A stretch of 64,000 nt of DNA from Paraburkholderia sp. BCC1885 (GCF_900996235.1 NZ_CAAJGM010000111.1:434001-498000); one strand, 5' to 3'; numbered from the stretch's first letter, positions 1-9,643 are shown. Made by a program: numbers and translations. The notes: generated by a model not told the origin, from the sequence alone.

Positions 1-603
1 AACGATATCGGGGACCTGGCCCGAAAGGCGATCGGCATTCATATTATTTGAATTTTCCTGTTCAGAAGTTTGTATTCTTTAGACATCGGTCAATGCCAGA
101 CCGAACGCACCGGCATGTTTGCGCAAGTCCCCTATGACGACACCGCGCGCCGTTCGTCCGCGATTCCTTCGGCATTGCCTGCTCCTCTCCATTACTTAGG
201 ATGACGAATTTTTTGCAATTCGCCGTCCCGTTCTGACCGACATATGGCGTCGTATCACCCGACGGATAAGTCACCTACCCCGCCGGAACGGGAGCGGTCC
301 GCATGGTTCACACGCGGGTCACCGGAAAGTCATACCGGTCGCACCCAATACGCGCGGCAGTCCAACGCCACGCAACCGAGTTTAAAAGGAGCGCCGTCGG
401 CCGAGCGTGCGCACGACCACACTCCGCTATCGAGAGATGACAAAAAGTGAAGGTTCGTGGCTGTGGCGTCGATGCCAATCACGATATGGGCGAGAACGGC
501 CTGGCAGGCGGTCCGGGGCGGCTAGAGGCTTAAATGGGAGCGCAAGCGCAGGAATGAGCGCTATCAGGCCGCCTGCAAGACAGCGCTATGTGTGACTGGA
601 GAC
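1..603. other. Non-coding region left of rpiA
   Basis: No convincing gene is visible in this stretch. The short open frames on both strands have Arg/Pro-rich composition typical of chance frames in GC-rich DNA and lack ribosome binding sites. The first about 100 bases are AT-richer and may be the promoter or 5' flank of a gene left of the window. The right end runs into the rpiA terminator. Confidence 0.5.
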
Positions 604-643
604 AAAAAGGCATCGCGCTGCGCCCGACGCGCCGCGCGATGCC
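604..643 (-). terminator. Rho-independent terminator of rpiA
   Basis: Read on the minus strand, a perfect 10-bp stem (GGCATCGCGC with GCGCGATGCC, at 634-643 and 609-618) closes a GC-rich loop and is followed directly by TTTTT (604-608). It lies about 30 bases past the rpiA stop, which fits an intrinsic terminator for the rpiA transcript. Confidence 0.75.
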
Positions 644-675
644 CTTGCTTGCATACCGCGTTACTCGCGGCGATC

Positions 676-1371
676 CTAGCCGCGGCTGTAGCGAACCGTT
701 TCGACACCCGTATCCGTGCCGAGCAGACACAGATTCGCGCCGCGTTCTGCGAACAGACCCACGGTTACGACGCCTGGCCACGCGTTGATCCGTGCTTCGA
801 GTGCGCGCGGATCGGCAATCTGCAGACCTTTGATGTCGATGATCTCGTTGCCGTTGTCGGTGATGAAAGGCGCGCCGTCCTTCGTCACGCGCACGACCGG
901 CACGCCGCCCAATGCGGTCACGCGGCGGCCGATTGCGGTGCGGGCCATCGGCACCACTTCGAGCGGCAGCGGAAACTGGCCGAGCACGGCGACGCGCTTG
1001 CTGGCGTCCGCGATGCACACGAACACGTCCGACACCGACGCCACGATCTTTTCGCGCGTCAACGCCCCGCCGCCGCCCTTGATCATCGCGCCGCTGTGGT
1101 CGATTTCATCGGCGCCGTCCACGTACACCGGCAGCCCTTCGATCTCGTTCAGATCGAACACCTTGATGCCGTGCGATTGCAGCCGCGCCGTGGTGGCGTG
1201 CGAACTGGACACCGCGCCGCGATAGCGCTGCTTCGTCGTGGCGAGCGCGTCGATGAAACAGTTGGCGGTCGACCCGGTCCCGACGCCGATCACGGCGCCT
1301 TCGGGCACGTTCGCATTCACATAATCGGCGGCGGCCTGGCCGACCAGTTGCTTGAGTTCGTCTTGAGTCAT
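676..1371 (-). CDS. rpiA: Ribose-5-phosphate isomerase A
   Basis: 231-residue cytosolic enzyme interconverting ribose 5-phosphate and ribulose 5-phosphate in the non-oxidative pentose phosphate pathway. The sequence shows the RpiA signatures: an N-terminal IGVGTGSTA phosphate-binding loop, the DGADEID active-site segment and a [11 protein letters not shown] loop containing the catalytic Glu/Lys region. The length matches the family norm. The open frame extends about 50 codons further upstream, but the MTQDELKQ start gives the normal N-terminus. The gene is followed by its own terminator and lies about 100 bp downstream of rlmB in the same direction. Confidence 0.95.
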   Translation of the reverse strand: MTQDELKQLVGQAAADYVNANVPEGAVIGVGTGSTANCFIDALATTKQRYRGAVSSSHATTARLQSHGIKVFDLNEIEGLPVYVDGADEIDHSGAMIKGGGGALTREKIVASVSDVFVCIADASKRVAVLGQFPLPLEVVPMARTAIGRRVTALGGVPVVRVTKDGAPFITDNGNEIIDIKGLQIADPRALEARINAWPGVVTVGLFAERGANLCLLGTDTGVETVRYSRG

Positions 1372-1474
1372 GGCAATTGCTAAGAGGCGGAAAAAACGGA
1401 AGTCTACCGGACTAGCATGCGCCGCGCGGCTTGATCCGGCAAGCACGAAGGTTTCGTCAGCCCCCTCTTTGCCC

Positions 1475-2224
1475 TTAGGCCTGGACCTTGACGGAGCGTT
1501 GCCGCACCGCTTCGTACAGGCAAACACCGCTCGCCACGGAGACGTTGAGACTTTCGACGCTACCCGCCATCGGAATCTTCATGACGATGTCGCAGGTGTC
1601 CCGCGTGAGACGGCGCATGCCCTCGCCTTCCGCCCCCATCACCAGCGCGACCGGGCCGTCGAGTTTGGTTTCGTAGACGCTGGCGGTGGCTTCGTCGGCT
1701 GTGCCTACGACCCAGACGCCGGCGTCCTTCAGTTCGCGCAGCGCGCGCGCCAGGTTCGTCACCGTGATGTACGGTACGGTGTCGGCCGCGCCGCTGGCCA
1801 CTTTCGCCGCCGTGGCGTTCAGGCCGACCGCCCGGTCGCGCGGCGCGATTACCGCATGCGCACCCGCCGCGTCCGCGACTCGCAGACAGGCACCCAGGTT
1901 GTGCGGATCGGTCACGCCGTCGAGCACCAGGATCAGCGGCGCGCCGGCGATGCCGTCGAGCAGTTCCGCGAGATTCTGCGCCAGCGGCAGGTCACCGGCG
2001 CGCGCGACCACGCCCTGGTGGCGCTCGGTGTGCGCGAGGCCCCACAGGCGCGTTTCGTCGGCTGCAATCAGACGCACGCCCGCTTCCTTCGCCGCGTGGA
2101 GAAACTCCGTCATGCGGCGATCTTTACGCGTCGCGTCGTAATACACCTCTTCGACCGTGGCAGCATCGTGGCGCAGACGTGCGGTTACTGCGTGGAAACC
2201 GTATAGAACCTTGAGACGTGACAT
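1475..2224 (-). CDS. rlmB: 23S rRNA (guanosine-2'-O-)-methyltransferase RlmB
   Basis: 249-residue SPOUT-class methyltransferase, expected to 2'-O-methylate G2251 of 23S rRNA using S-adenosylmethionine. An N-terminal L30e-like substrate-binding domain (about residues 1-75) starts with [12 protein letters not shown]. The C-terminal SPOUT domain carries the three knot motifs [28 protein letters not shown] and [15 protein letters not shown]. The start at MSRLK is chosen because the upstream 30-codon extension does not resemble the family. rnr lies directly upstream in the same orientation, the conserved rnr-rlmB arrangement, suggesting co-transcription. Confidence 0.95.
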   Translation of the reverse strand: MSRLKVLYGFHAVTARLRHDAATVEEVYYDATRKDRRMTEFLHAAKEAGVRLIAADETRLWGLAHTERHQGVVARAGDLPLAQNLAELLDGIAGAPLILVLDGVTDPHNLGACLRVADAAGAHAVIAPRDRAVGLNATAAKVASGAADTVPYITVTNLARALRELKDAGVWVVGTADEATASVYETKLDGPVALVMGAEGEGMRRLTRDTCDIVMKIPMAGSVESLNVSVASGVCLYEAVRQRSVKVQA

Positions 2225-2410
2225 GACTGAAACAACCTTTGATTGAGCGCTCCGCAACGCGGATGCACTACTGGGATAAATACAAATCAAATGCAGACCG
2301 CGCGCAACCGGCACATGAACATGTACCCGTTGCGCGCGGCGGACCCGCTGCGGCAGGACCTACGCGGCAACCGCGATGAATCGCGGCGCCGTGCACATCC
2401 TGCCGCGGAA

Positions 2411-4912
2411 TCAGCGCTTCTTGCGCGCCTGTGGCTTCGACGACGCCGCCGACTTGGCCGAGGCGCCGTGCTTTCTGGCCGCCCCGCGCGCGGCGCGGGC
2501 TTCCTTGACGGCGAGCGTGGGCGCAGGCGCCGCCTTCTTGCTGCGACGCCCTCCCGCGCCGCCCTCGGCCGGCGGCAGCGAGCGAACCCGCGGACCACCC
2601 GGCTCGGAGGCGGATTTGTCGACCAGCGCCGGCCGCGAGCCCGGCGACTTGATGGGCGTATCACGCACCAGCCGGAAGTCGATCTTGCGTGCATCCAGAT
2701 CGACGCGGCTCACCTGCACCCGCACCCGGTCCGACAGACGATAGCGAATACCCGTGCGTTCGCCGCGCAACTCGTTCTTGATCTCGTCGTACTGGAAGTA
2801 ATCCGAGCCCAGTTCGGTGACATGCACGAGGCCTTCGATAAACAGCGCATCGAGTTGCACGAAGATGCCGAACGAGGTCACGCCGCTCACCATGCCGCCG
2901 TACTCTTCGCCGAGCTTGTCGCGCATGAAATAGCACTTGAGCCAGGCTTCGACGTCGCGCGAGGCTTCGTCGGCGCGGCGCTCGTTGGCCGAGCAATGCA
3001 GGCCGAGTTCTTCCCAGATCGCCACGTTGTTCGAACGCGTGCGGCCGCGCTTTTCGTCATCGGCCTGCTGCATGGCGCGGGCGCGCGGCGACAAGGCGGT
3101 GTTCAGATCGACGCCGTGCGGCGCTTCCGGCGTGTACTTGCGGCCCTGCAGGATCGCGTAGATCGCGCGGTGGGTCAGCAGATCGGGGTAGCGGCGAATC
3201 GGGCTCGTAAAGTGGGCGTAGGCCTCATAGGCGAGACCGAAGTGGCCAATGTTGTCCGGGCTGTACACCGCCTGCTGCATCGAGCGCAGCAGCATGGTTT
3301 GCAGCATCTGGGCGTCGGGACGGTCGCGAATTTGCGCCATCAGCGCGGCGTAGTCGCTGGCGTGCGGCGAGTCGCCGCCGCCCAGCGTCAGGCCCATGCC
3401 GCGCAGGAATGTGCGCAGGTTCTCGAGCTTCTCGGCGGTCGGGCCGGCGTGCACGCGGTACAGGCCGGGATGCTTGTTGCGCTTCATGAAGTCGGCCGCG
3501 CAGACGTTGGCGGCCAGCATGCATTCTTCGATCAGCTTGTGGGCGTCGTTGCGGGTGCGCGGGATGATCTGCTCGATCTTGCCCTGGGCGTTGCAGACGA
3601 TGTAGGTCTCGGTGGTGTCGAAGTCGATTGCGCCGCGTTTCTGGCGCGCGGCGAACAGCGACTTGTACACGCCATACAGATTCTGCAGTTGCGGCAGCAA
3701 GGCCGCGCGACGCGTCGCTTCGGGACCCTTGGTGTTCTTCAGCACCGCGGCGACTTCGGTATAGGTCAGCCGCGCCGACGAATGCATCACGCCCGGATAA
3801 AACTGATACGCCTTGATCTCGCCGCGCGCGGTGATCACCATGTCGCACACCAGCACGCAACGGTCGACGTGCGGATTCAGCGAACACAGGCCGTTCGACA
3901 GCTTCTCCGGCAGCATGGGAATCACGCGGCGCGGGAAATAGACCGACGTGCTGCGTTCGATCGCATCGACGTCGAGCCCGCTCTTCGGATGCACATAGTG
4001 CGAGACGTCGGCAATCGCCACGATCAGGCGGAAGCCCTCGCCCTTGCCCACCGCGATCGGTTCGCAATAGACGGCATCGTCGAAGTCGCGGGCGTCTTCG
4101 CCGTCGATCGTGACGAGCGGCACGTCGCGCAGGTCGACGCGATGGCGAATGTCGGTGGGACGCACTTCGTCGGGCAGCCTGGCGGCGTCATCGAGCGCGG
4201 CCTGGCTGAACTCGTGCGGCACGCCGTACTTGCGCACGGCGATTTCGATTTCCATGCCCGGGTCGTCGATATCGCCCAGCACTTCCACCACGCGGCCGAG
4301 CGGCTGTGAATGACGGCTCGGGAAGTCCGTCAGTTCGACCACCACCACCTGACCGACCTTGGCCTTCTTGGTGTTCTGCGTGATGAGAATATCGTGGCCG
4401 ATGCGCTTGTCTTCGGGCGCCACGATCAGCGCGCCGTTTTCGTTGAGCAGACGTCCGATCACGCGCTTGTTGGCGCGGTCCGTGACTTCGACGATATGGC
4501 CTTCGGGCCGGCCGCGCCGGTCATAGCCGACGATGCGCGCCAGCACGCGGTCGTTGTGCATGACCTTTTGCATCTCGCCGGTGGGCAGGAACAGGTCGTC
4601 CTGGCCGTCGTCGCGCACCAGAAAACCGTAGCCGTCGCGATGGCCCTGCACCCGGCCGCCGACGAAATTGGAGGGATGCGTAAGCTGGTAGAGATTGCGC
4701 TGATCGAGCCGGATCTGGCCGTCGCGCTCCATCGCCGCCAGGCGCTTGAAAAATCCTTCGCGCTCCTGGCGCTTGATCGACAACGCTTCGGCGATGTCGT
4801 TCGCTGCAAGCGGCGCTTCACTCGTGCGTAGCACGCCGAGGATTTCTTCGCGGCTCGGAATCGGATACGGATATTTGCTCAAGGGCTTGTCGATGATTTT
4901 TTCTCGTTGCAT
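2411..4912 (-). CDS. rnr: Ribonuclease R
   Basis: 833-residue 3'-5' exoribonuclease of the RNB family that degrades structured RNA and helps in rRNA and tRNA quality control. It has an N-terminal winged-helix region (SREEILGVLRTSEAPLAANDIA), two cold-shock domains, the RNB catalytic core with the Asp cluster in TIDGEDARDFDDAV, an S1 domain near residues 640-730 (GMVSGVTSFGIFVQLDALFIEGLVHV), and a Lys/Ala/Pro-rich basic tail. MQREKIIDK is chosen as start; the 31 upstream codons look like non-coding sequence. First gene of the rnr-rlmB-rpiA group. A long open frame on the opposite strand over this gene is a compositional shadow. Confidence 0.95.
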   Translation of the reverse strand: MQREKIIDKPLSKYPYPIPSREEILGVLRTSEAPLAANDIAEALSIKRQEREGFFKRLAAMERDGQIRLDQRNLYQLTHPSNFVGGRVQGHRDGYGFLVRDDGQDDLFLPTGEMQKVMHNDRVLARIVGYDRRGRPEGHIVEVTDRANKRVIGRLLNENGALIVAPEDKRIGHDILITQNTKKAKVGQVVVVELTDFPSRHSQPLGRVVEVLGDIDDPGMEIEIAVRKYGVPHEFSQAALDDAARLPDEVRPTDIRHRVDLRDVPLVTIDGEDARDFDDAVYCEPIAVGKGEGFRLIVAIADVSHYVHPKSGLDVDAIERSTSVYFPRRVIPMLPEKLSNGLCSLNPHVDRCVLVCDMVITARGEIKAYQFYPGVMHSSARLTYTEVAAVLKNTKGPEATRRAALLPQLQNLYGVYKSLFAARQKRGAIDFDTTETYIVCNAQGKIEQIIPRTRNDAHKLIEECMLAANVCAADFMKRNKHPGLYRVHAGPTAEKLENLRTFLRGMGLTLGGGDSPHASDYAALMAQIRDRPDAQMLQTMLLRSMQQAVYSPDNIGHFGLAYEAYAHFTSPIRRYPDLLTHRAIYAILQGRKYTPEAPHGVDLNTALSPRARAMQQADDEKRGRTRSNNVAIWEELGLHCSANERRADEASRDVEAWLKCYFMRDKLGEEYGGMVSGVTSFGIFVQLDALFIEGLVHVTELGSDYFQYDEIKNELRGERTGIRYRLSDRVRVQVSRVDLDARKIDFRLVRDTPIKSPGSRPALVDKSASEPGGPRVRSLPPAEGGAGGRRSKKAAPAPTLAVKEARAARGAARKHGASAKSAASSKPQARKKR

Positions 4913-5118
4913 GGACGTCGGTCGGCGTAATGACGCGGCTGTTGCACCTGCGATTGACTGCTCGGGTCTGGCTCGTTCAAGGCTGAGTCCGACGGGCTTG
5001 TGCACCGTGCCAACGAACTACTGCGAGGCATTCTAACACCCGTATTGCGCGCTACGCGCCGTGTCAGAAGGCGCTCAGGGGCACAATCGGCGGGCGTTTG
5101 GCGGTTTTCTCGAAATGC

Positions 5119-5146
5119 TTGACAGGTACGATTGCGTCGCTATAAT
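5119..5146 (+). promoter_or_regulatory. Sigma-70 promoter of first tRNA-Leu
   Basis: TTGACA (5119-5124), 16-bp spacer and TATAAT (5141-5146): consensus -35 and -10 hexamers, with the tRNA beginning 25 bases after the -10. The GC-rich ATAGCGGTCT just after the -10 resembles a stringent discriminator and is repeated before the second tRNA gene. Confidence 0.9.
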
Positions 5147-5171
5147 AGCGGTCTCTGTTCTACAGACACCT

Positions 5172-5258
5172 GCCCAGGTGGCGAAATTGGTAGACGCACT
5201 AGGTTCAGGTCCTAGCGGTGGCAACACTGTGGAGGTTCGAGTCCTCTCTTGGGCACCA
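5172..5258 (+). tRNA. tRNA-Leu(CAG), copy 1
   Basis: 87-nt class II tRNA with a long variable arm. The acceptor stem pairs GCCCAGG with CTTGGGC (one G-T pair), the D-arm has AATTGGTAGA, the anticodon stem CTAGG/CCTAG encloses the loop TTCAGGT giving anticodon CAG, and the T-loop is TTCGAGT. CCA is encoded. It differs from copy 2 at three positions: GAAA/GGAA in the D-arm region, ACTGT/ACCGT in the variable arm and CTTGGG/CCTGGG in the acceptor stem. Confidence 0.95.
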
Positions 5259-5263
5259 GATTC

Positions 5264-5298
5264 AAAAGTAAAGCCGCTTCCGAGCGGCTTTACTTTTT
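5264..5298 (+). terminator. Terminator after tRNA-Leu copy 1
   Basis: A perfect 15-bp stem (5264-5278 with 5283-5297) and TCCG loop, ending in a short T run. It lies 5 bases after the tRNA CCA end, so the two tRNAs are separate transcription units. Confidence 0.85.
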
Positions 5299-5449
5299 GT
5301 GTGAGGCTTCACCGCGAGTTTGAATACATCCGAACGCGTGACGAAGTCTCTTTAGCAGAATTTAGCAGGACGGGAAGCCTCGTATCGAAGTTAATGCTTC
5401 GAATGGGCGGTCCAGACGGGTTTGAATGAAGCGAATGTTAAAGTCCCCA

Positions 5450-5477
5450 TTGACACGCTAATTCATCCCGCTAAAAT
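5450..5477 (+). promoter_or_regulatory. Sigma-70 promoter of second tRNA-Leu
   Basis: TTGACA (5450-5455), 16-bp spacer and TAAAAT (5472-5477), followed by the same ATAGCGGTCT discriminator as the first tRNA promoter. The -10 is one base from consensus. The promoter plus tRNA appear to be a duplicated module. Confidence 0.85.
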
Positions 5478-5498
5478 AGCGGTCTAGCTTCAAGACGT

Positions 5499-5585
5499 GC
5501 CCAGGTGGCGGAATTGGTAGACGCACTAGGTTCAGGTCCTAGCGGTGGCAACACCGTGGAGGTTCGAGTCCTCTCCTGGGCACCA
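5499..5585 (+). tRNA. tRNA-Leu(CAG), copy 2
   Basis: 87-nt tRNA with the same fold and CAG anticodon as copy 1 and encoded CCA. Its acceptor stem GCCCAGG/CCTGGGC is fully Watson-Crick, so it is the better paired copy. It reads CUG, a frequent Leu codon in this GC-rich genome. Confidence 0.95.
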
Positions 5586-5619
5586 TGAGTTGTTCCGGCG
5601 TAAGCCGAAGAAGTTCGAG

Positions 5620-5655
5620 AAACCCCGTAAGATTCCTGTCTTACGGGGTTTTTTG
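5620..5655 (+). terminator. Terminator after tRNA-Leu copy 2
   Basis: A 13-bp stem (5620-5632 with 5639-5651) around a 6-base loop followed by a run of T. The A-rich left flank could let it also stop minus-strand transcription coming from the gene ending at 5721. Confidence 0.85.
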
Positions 5656-5720
5656 TTTTCTGCTGCGCAAACGGTGTCTGCAGGCGGACGGCTGCCTCGG
5701 TCCTGCGTCCTGGTTCCTGG

Positions 5721-6665
5721 CTATTCGCCGCGACTGCCCAGAAAGGCATCCGGGTCGTCCATGACCCGGCGCTGCGTCATGTGGCCGTCCCAATGCTCAT
5801 CCGACGACGGCGCGGCATACACCTCGACCGGCGCACGCTGATGACGCGCAGCCCACACGAGCGAACCGACCTGCTCGCCGCCCTGCCCGTTCGACGCAGC
5901 GCCGCGCGTCCACTCGGGTTGTGCCGACGCAGAAGGATGCACCACCGGACGAGCCTTCCGGTTCAGCCGCATGCGCGCCTGCACATGCGCGTCGCTCAGA
6001 TGCGCAACGCCGACGCGCGCGCCCGCCTTTTGCGGCGCCAGGACGAATTTCTCCTGAGCAGCAAACGGCATGAGCTTTCGATTGCCGACCTGAGGTACGT
6101 CCCAAGTCTGACCGTCGGGTTTCGCGGTACCGGCAGAGGCCTGTGTTACGGCGGGTTCCAGCTTCGTCGCCGCACGCGGCGGCGTCCGCGGCGTTGTCTT
6201 CAGGGGTGTGATTGTCGACGGCCTCTGGCCGCTGACATTCGGTGCCATGATGAGGCCAGGCTTCACGGCCGTCGGCTTCGACTTTTCCATTTCAGGCATC
6301 GAGGAAGTCGCCAGCAACCATGACAGACCAATACCGTATCCGACAAAAATCGCCGCTCCGAGGAGGTAGTCGGAGCGCGACGACTTATGCCGCACCGTCT
6401 CCATAGACAGATAGCGTCGCACCTCCTCCATTGCCGCGTCGAAATTGCCGGCCTTGGCACGCGGTGGCGCGGGCTGATAGAAGAAGGTGTGCCGGACCTT
6501 GGTTGGACGCCGCCCGTCCCCCGACTCGTCATTCTGACGCACGGCCTTTTGCGCGGCTGCCTTCATCGCCGTCCCATATGCGCCGAACGGCGGAGGCACG
6601 CCGTCGAACGGACGCAGCAACGGGAGCGCGAGGTCGCCTCCGATCAAAGCAAAGGGTCCGTTCAT
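5721..6665 (-). CDS. Hypothetical protein with one membrane span
   Basis: 314-residue protein of unrecognised family. A single hydrophobic segment lies near residues 101-120 (YLLGAAIFVGYGIGLSWLLAT), preceded by a basic, probably cytoplasmic, N-terminal half and followed by a Pro/Thr/Ala-rich, apparently flexible region. The start at MNGPFALIGG is chosen because GGAG lies 9 bases upstream; an earlier ATG 12 codons upstream lacks one. It lies downstream of the response regulator on the same strand, about 120 bp away, so co-regulation is possible. The topology resembles bitopic inner-membrane proteins of surface systems, but no function can be assigned. Confidence 0.6.
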   Translation of the reverse strand: MNGPFALIGGDLALPLLRPFDGVPPPFGAYGTAMKAAAQKAVRQNDESGDGRRPTKVRHTFFYQPAPPRAKAGNFDAAMEEVRRYLSMETVRHKSSRSDYLLGAAIFVGYGIGLSWLLATSSMPEMEKSKPTAVKPGLIMAPNVSGQRPSTITPLKTTPRTPPRAATKLEPAVTQASAGTAKPDGQTWDVPQVGNRKLMPFAAQEKFVLAPQKAGARVGVAHLSDAHVQARMRLNRKARPVVHPSASAQPEWTRGAASNGQGGEQVGSLVWAARHQRAPVEVYAAPSSDEHWDGHMTQRRVMDDPDAFLGSRGE

Positions 6666-6788
6666 GAGGTATTTCTCCAATGCGGCGCAGCCGCGTTTCA
6701 ATTTGCGTAGCCGGCAATCCGGGCGCCGTCCGGGCCCGAATTGCCGCGATTTCGTGATGCCGGATTAAAAACACTTACGTCAGCCAAA

Positions 6789-7397
6789 CTAACCGGCCAA
6801 CCGTTGATTCATCGTGAATTCAATCAAACCCGCCACCGACGACACGCCTAGTTTCGTCTGGACACGGGTTTTATAGGTACTCACGGTTTTAGGACTCAGT
6901 TTCAGCAGTGCCGCGATTTCTTTGTTATTAATACCGCGCACGATATGGTGCAATACTTCGAGTTCACGCGACGACAGCGAGTTCAGGCCACTTTCTTCAC
7001 CCTGCTCGGTGACATTTGCCGCGAAACAGTCATAGCCGTATAACAACGACTTGACTGCCGGCAGCAGTTCATTGACGTTCCGCACCTTGCCGAAATAACC
7101 ATTGGCGCCCGCCAGCCGGGCATGCGGCGCCATCAGATGCTCCGGCTTGGCGGACAGCACAAAAATACGGATTTTCTGATTAACTTTACGGACATGCCGA
7201 ATAACGGTTAGACCGTCAATTTTCGGCAATTCAAGATCGATAATCACCAGATCCGGGGCCGTGGAAAGAATCAGTTCAAGACCTTCGCTGCCATCTTCCG
7301 CCTCACCGATGATTTCGAGTTCCGGATCGGTGCATAGAAGCTGTGACACCACAGCGCGAATCAGCGGATGGTCGTCGACAATAACGATTCTTTTCAC
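6789..7397 (-). CDS. NarL/FixJ-family response regulator
   Basis: 202-residue two-component regulator. The receiver domain (1-120) has the acidic pocket D8/D9, phospho-acceptor D54 in VIIDLELP, conserved Ser82 and Lys104. The C-terminal LuxR-type helix-turn-helix (about 140-197) contains LSSRELEVLHHIVRGINNKEIA and SPKTVSTYKTRVQTKLG. The domain order matches BvgA/EvgA-type regulators, which often control adhesin genes. No histidine kinase gene is adjacent, so it is an orphan here. Codon use is less GC-biased than in the neighbours. Proximity to the adhesin-glycosylation locus suggests, but does not show, a regulatory role there. Confidence 0.9.
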   Translation of the reverse strand: MKRIVIVDDHPLIRAVVSQLLCTDPELEIIGEAEDGSEGLELILSTAPDLVIIDLELPKIDGLTVIRHVRKVNQKIRIFVLSAKPEHLMAPHARLAGANGYFGKVRNVNELLPAVKSLLYGYDCFAANVTEQGEESGLNSLSSRELEVLHHIVRGINNKEIAALLKLSPKTVSTYKTRVQTKLGVSSVAGLIEFTMNQRLAG

Positions 7398-7670
7398 TTA
7401 ACTATCTCCGGACGGTTCTGGCATGGGATTAACCGCGGATTTCAGGTTTCGGGAAATTTTCGGCGTTTTCTGGACGGGCGATTCCCTATGACTCCGCGGA
7501 TACGACCGGTGGTTTTTTATCAACGCCACCGCGATCTCAGATTTAAATTCTGACGGCTTCGATCCCACGCGCACATCGGAATAAGCCGAAATCTTGTAGG
7601 ACGCATGTAGGCGACGCTGCCACGCCTGATGGTCGGCAATCGGGCGTGGAGGTGCCGCGGGGAAACGCGC

Positions 7671-9371
7671 TTATGCCAGGCCTTCCAGCAATGCCTGTTT
7701 GAGACGGGTCACGACATCGCCCCATTCACCCAGCGTCTCCTGCCGGAATAAACGCGCCGTCGGATACCAGACGCTATCCGTGCGGTGCAGCATCCAGCGC
7801 CAATCCGGCTGGGCGGCCAGCAGAATCCAGACGGGTTTGCCCAGCGCGCCGGCGAGATGGGCAATCGAGGTATCGACCGTTATCACGAGGTCCAGCGCGT
7901 CGATCAACGCCGCCGAAGCGGCGAAGTCATGCAGTTCGTCGCCCAGGCTGTGGATAGGCCAGTCTGGGCCGACGCTCGCAATCTCGTTTTGCGCTGGCCC
8001 TTTCTGAAGCGCACACCAGCTTATCCCCGGTAGCTCGCCCAGCGGGGCAAGTGTGCGCAATGGCACAGACCGGAAAGCATCGAAATGATGCGCCGGATTG
8101 CCGGCCCAGACCAGGCCGATCTTGCGCATACCACCGGCTATCGCCTGCAATCGGGCCGACCAGTCCGAGGCCCGGGTCCGATCGGCGAACAGGTAGGGCA
8201 CGGTCGTGGGAATCGGCGTACTGGCGGGAAGCACGGCCGGCACGCTCATCAGGCGGCACCAGTAGTCATAGCCGGCGGACGGCGGTTGACCCAACGCCTC
8301 ATTCACGCCGGACGCCGAGCGGCATAGGTCGACCAGATCCTCCTGCAGCCAGACATCGACGCTCGCCCCCAGATCCCGCAGCACGGCGGCATAGCGGACG
8401 AACTGCAACTGGTCTCCGGCGCCTTGCTCACGCGCCAGCAAAAACCGCTTTCCCTGCAGCGGCTGCCCCTGCCACTCCGGAAAAGGCAGCGGCGCATAGT
8501 TGCGCACACCCCGCGCCGTCGTCTTGCGGTGCTCGAAGTGCCGCCAGCCTTCCGAATAATCTCCACGCCGCAGCAACAACATGCCCAGCTGATTATGGGC
8601 CTCCGACAAGGTCGGCTGAAGCCGGATGGCTTCTCGAAAATGCCGCTCCGCTTCCTCGTAGCGGGCGAGTCCTACAAGGGTGAATGCGAGATTGTTATTC
8701 AGAGGCGCCGAGTCGGGTTGCAGGACCAGCGCCTTCCGGTACGCGGTCAACGCCGCTTCGAAACGTCGTTGCGCATCGTAGGCATACGCCAGATCGAACC
8801 AGGCATTGACATCATCAGGCACGAGCGCGACCCGCCGTTCGAGATAGACACTCGCCTCCGCATAGCGATGGATCTGCCTCAACATCCTGCCCAGACGCAG
8901 CAGCAGTTCCGGCTCGTTTGGCCACACGGCAGCGGCGTTTTCGCAGCACGAAATCGCTTCATCGTAGCGACCGAGGCGCTCGAGCAGCGCAAGCAATTCA
9001 TGGACGGCAACGGACGAATCCGCTCGCAGCTTCAGCACGCGGCGGTAGTGATCGATGGCTTCATCGACCTGCTGCAATGCCGTTAGTGATCTGGCGATGC
9101 CGAGATGCGCATCGGCAAGATCCGGTGCGACAGATAGCGCCCGACGATAGGCGTCAATTGCTTCGGAATGCTTATCGAGTGACGAACATGTCAAAGCGAG
9201 GCCGAGCAACGCCTGCACATGAGTGGGCTCAGCCGAGACGACGCGGCGATAAATCTGCTCCGCCTCGGCGAGGCGGCCCGCCCGATGATGCGACAGCGCC
9301 AACTCGAAAACTTCGGAGACAGCAATGGATTCGGGTTGCCCCGTCGGCGGGTGACACGGCTCAGATTGCAT
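7671..9371 (-). CDS. TPR protein with C-terminal GT9-like glycosyltransferase domain
   Basis: 566-residue soluble protein. About seven TPR units occupy residues 20-265 (for example AEAEQIYRRVVSAEPTHVQALLGLA). The C-terminal half (about 300-560) resembles heptosyltransferase/GT9-like folds, with a nucleotide-sugar-binding type motif VDTSIAHLAGALGKPVW and an AGNPAHHFDAFRSVPL segment. No signal peptide, so it should act in the cytoplasm. It is divergent from the HMW1C-type glycosyltransferase gene with 270 bp between, and both sit beside a trimeric autotransporter. A role in adhesin glycosylation, perhaps extending or priming the glycan, is an inference from context. Confidence 0.8.
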   Translation of the reverse strand: MQSEPCHPPTGQPESIAVSEVFELALSHHRAGRLAEAEQIYRRVVSAEPTHVQALLGLALTCSSLDKHSEAIDAYRRALSVAPDLADAHLGIARSLTALQQVDEAIDHYRRVLKLRADSSVAVHELLALLERLGRYDEAISCCENAAAVWPNEPELLLRLGRMLRQIHRYAEASVYLERRVALVPDDVNAWFDLAYAYDAQRRFEAALTAYRKALVLQPDSAPLNNNLAFTLVGLARYEEAERHFREAIRLQPTLSEAHNQLGMLLLRRGDYSEGWRHFEHRKTTARGVRNYAPLPFPEWQGQPLQGKRFLLAREQGAGDQLQFVRYAAVLRDLGASVDVWLQEDLVDLCRSASGVNEALGQPPSAGYDYWCRLMSVPAVLPASTPIPTTVPYLFADRTRASDWSARLQAIAGGMRKIGLVWAGNPAHHFDAFRSVPLRTLAPLGELPGISWCALQKGPAQNEIASVGPDWPIHSLGDELHDFAASAALIDALDLVITVDTSIAHLAGALGKPVWILLAAQPDWRWMLHRTDSVWYPTARLFRQETLGEWGDVVTRLKQALLEGLA

Positions 9372-9643
9372 GGCTCATGGTGGGAATGTCGCGGGCAGTT
9401 CGCGCACGTTGCGAACCCATTGCAGTTTCGCACCTCGCCTTCCGGTTTTGCAAAAATTCTTCAGGACTGTCGTTGCAGTCTGTCAGCCTCTCGCATCGAA
9501 GCACGCCGGCATTTCTCAAAGAGAAACAATCGCAAAGGGTTGCTCAAACCGCATGCTTCTTTTGCCTAAAATGAATCGTCCAATTGCTGTACGTCGGCAA
9601 ATCGACGTCACGCAATCCAATTCCCACTTACATCGCCAGACCC

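Noticed and set aside
2243..4309. 688-codon plus-strand open frame opposite rnr
   Set aside because: Arg/His/Ala-rich composition and no motifs; it is the antisense shadow of RNase R, whose motifs are unmistakable.
5172..5585. tRNA-associated integration site for a mobile element
   Set aside because: No integrase, no partial tRNA 3'-end repeat and no foreign cargo beside the two tRNAs.
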